Source: Paracidovorax citrulli
Lineage (GTDB): Bacteria; Pseudomonadota; Gammaproteobacteria; Burkholderiales; Burkholderiaceae_C
Length of the DNA stretch: 64,000 nucleotides
Assembly (NCBI RefSeq): GCF_900100305.1
Contig: NZ_FNEY01000001.1
Location: 186,001 to 250,000 of the forward strand
Reading direction: 5' to 3'
A program made the position numbers and the translations under genes. Shown here in pieces: positions 63,205 to 64,000 of this stretch (its first letter is position 1; the number at the start of each line of letters is the position of its first letter). The notes beneath the pieces were generated by a model. It did no database searches and had not been told where the DNA came from. It saw only the letters and a list, made by a program, of their open reading frames with translations.

Positions 63205-64000
63205 ATGAGTGCACTGGACGTCATCATCATGGCCGCGGGCAAAGGCACGCGCATGAAAAGCCGCATTCCCAAGGTCCTGCAGCGCCTGGCGGGGCGCCCG
63301 CTGCTGGGCCATGTGCTCGATCAGGCGCGCGGCCTGCAGGCCCGGCGTGCCGTGGTCGTGACGGGCCATGGCGCGGCCGAGGTGGAGCCTTTCATCGCCC
63401 GCGCGGCGGACGGGCTGGACGTGCGCTGCGTGCGGCAGGAGCCGCAGCTGGGCACCGGCCATGCCGTGCAGCAGGCGGTGCCGGCGCTGCAGGGCGACGG
63501 GACGGTGATCGTGCTGTCCGGCGACGTGCCGCTCACGCGCACGGACACCCTCCGCGCGCTGGTGGCGGCGGGCGGGGGCGGGCAACTGGCCCTGCTCACC
63601 GTGACCCTGCCGGACCCGGCGGGCTACGGGCGCATCGTGCGCGGCAGCGACGGCGCGGTGCGCGGCATCGTCGAGCACAAGGACGCCACCGAGGCGCAGC
63701 GCGCCATCGACGAGGTGTACAGCGGGATCATGGCCGTGCCCGCGGGGCTGCTGGCCGGCTGGCTGGCGCGGCTGACCAACGACAACGCCCAGGGCGAGTA
63801 CTACCTGACCGACATCGTGGCCATGGCCGTGGCCGACGGCGTGCCCGTGGTGGCGCACCGCATCGCCGACGCGCTGCAGGTGGCCGGCGTGAACAGTCCG
63901 CTGCAACTGGCCGAGCTGGAGCGCGCCCACCAGCTCGCACAGGCGCGCGCGCTGATGGAGCAGGGCGTGCGCCTGGCGGATCCCGCGCGCTTCGACCTGC
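63205..64000 (+). CDS. glmU: bifunctional UDP-GlcNAc pyrophosphorylase/GlcN-1-P acetyltransferase, N-terminal part
   Basis: 265 residues are visible; the gene runs past the window end. The nucleotidyltransferase domain is clear: [43 protein letters not shown] and the GEYYLTDI segment. GlmU makes UDP-GlcNAc for peptidoglycan and LPS. The ATG at 63205 lies 119 bases after the Crp/Fnr stop; GATAAT at 63128-63133 may be a -10 box. The acetyltransferase half lies outside. Confidence 0.95.
   Translation, partial: MSALDVIIMAAGKGTRMKSRIPKVLQRLAGRPLLGHVLDQARGLQARRAVVVTGHGAAEVEPFIARAADGLDVRCVRQEPQLGTGHAVQQAVPALQGDGTVIVLSGDVPLTRTDTLRALVAAGGGGQLALLTVTLPDPAGYGRIVRGSDGAVRGIVEHKDATEAQRAIDEVYSGIMAVPAGLLAGWLARLTNDNAQGEYYLTDIVAMAVADGVPVVAHRIADALQVAGVNSPLQLAELERAHQLAQARALMEQGVRLADPARFDL

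Overview
The window is high-GC chromosomal DNA from a betaproteobacterium of the Comamonadaceae, most likely Acidovorax or a close relative. This rests on the order rplM-rpsI-bactofilin-erpA-(anmK, M23 peptidase)-tyrS, an S-adenosylhomocysteine (SAH) riboswitch in front of ahcY, orphan Bug-type periplasmic binding proteins, and a C-rich interspersed element next to stop codons. Species assignment is inference; no database was searched.

Layout. 1-10744: right end of a prophage, from the C-terminus of the tape measure protein through a tail-tip module, then two small genes on the opposite strand and three 22-bp direct repeats beginning with TG. The repeats look like the right terminus of a Mu-like (B3-like) transposable siphophage. 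10817-19902: TetR regulator with a 24-bp dyad, then a fatty-acid beta-oxidation operon (acyl-CoA dehydrogenase, DUF2147 protein, bifunctional dehydrogenase/hydratase, two hotdog proteins, thiolase, enoyl-CoA hydratase). 20014-34438: mostly transport. It holds two orphan Bug proteins, a bactofilin, an acyl-CoA thioesterase, an Atm1-type exporter, a TRAP transporter with a divergent HypT-like LysR regulator, and a glutamate/aspartate ABC transporter (gltIJKL) preceded by a second GltI-like binding protein. 34475-42957 (minus strand): acyltransferase, prfC, and an overlapping set of two GT-C-like membrane proteins, an EmrE-size flippase and a GT2 transferase, probably for surface polysaccharide modification; a HAD phosphatase follows. 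43101-46851: SAH riboswitch, ahcY, tlyA-like methyltransferase and metF, i.e. the methyl cycle. 46921-51256: envelope proteins, rlmJ and a membrane Ser/Thr kinase. 51341-59559: ribosomal proteins L13 and S9, a second bactofilin, erpA, an MFS exporter, anmK, an M23 peptidase and tyrS. 59599-64000: a GcvA-like LysR gene divergent from two DUF2917 paralogues, a BLUF photoreceptor divergent from a Crp/Fnr regulator, and the start of glmU.

Most genes are recognisable housekeeping or transport genes. The parts least explained by known families are the phage tail-tip proteins, the phage-end cargo genes, the DUF2917 pair with duplicated upstream boxes, the repeat element that abuts stop codons, and several RNA or DNA dyads in leaders. 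No tRNA, rRNA, CRISPR array or insertion sequence was seen.
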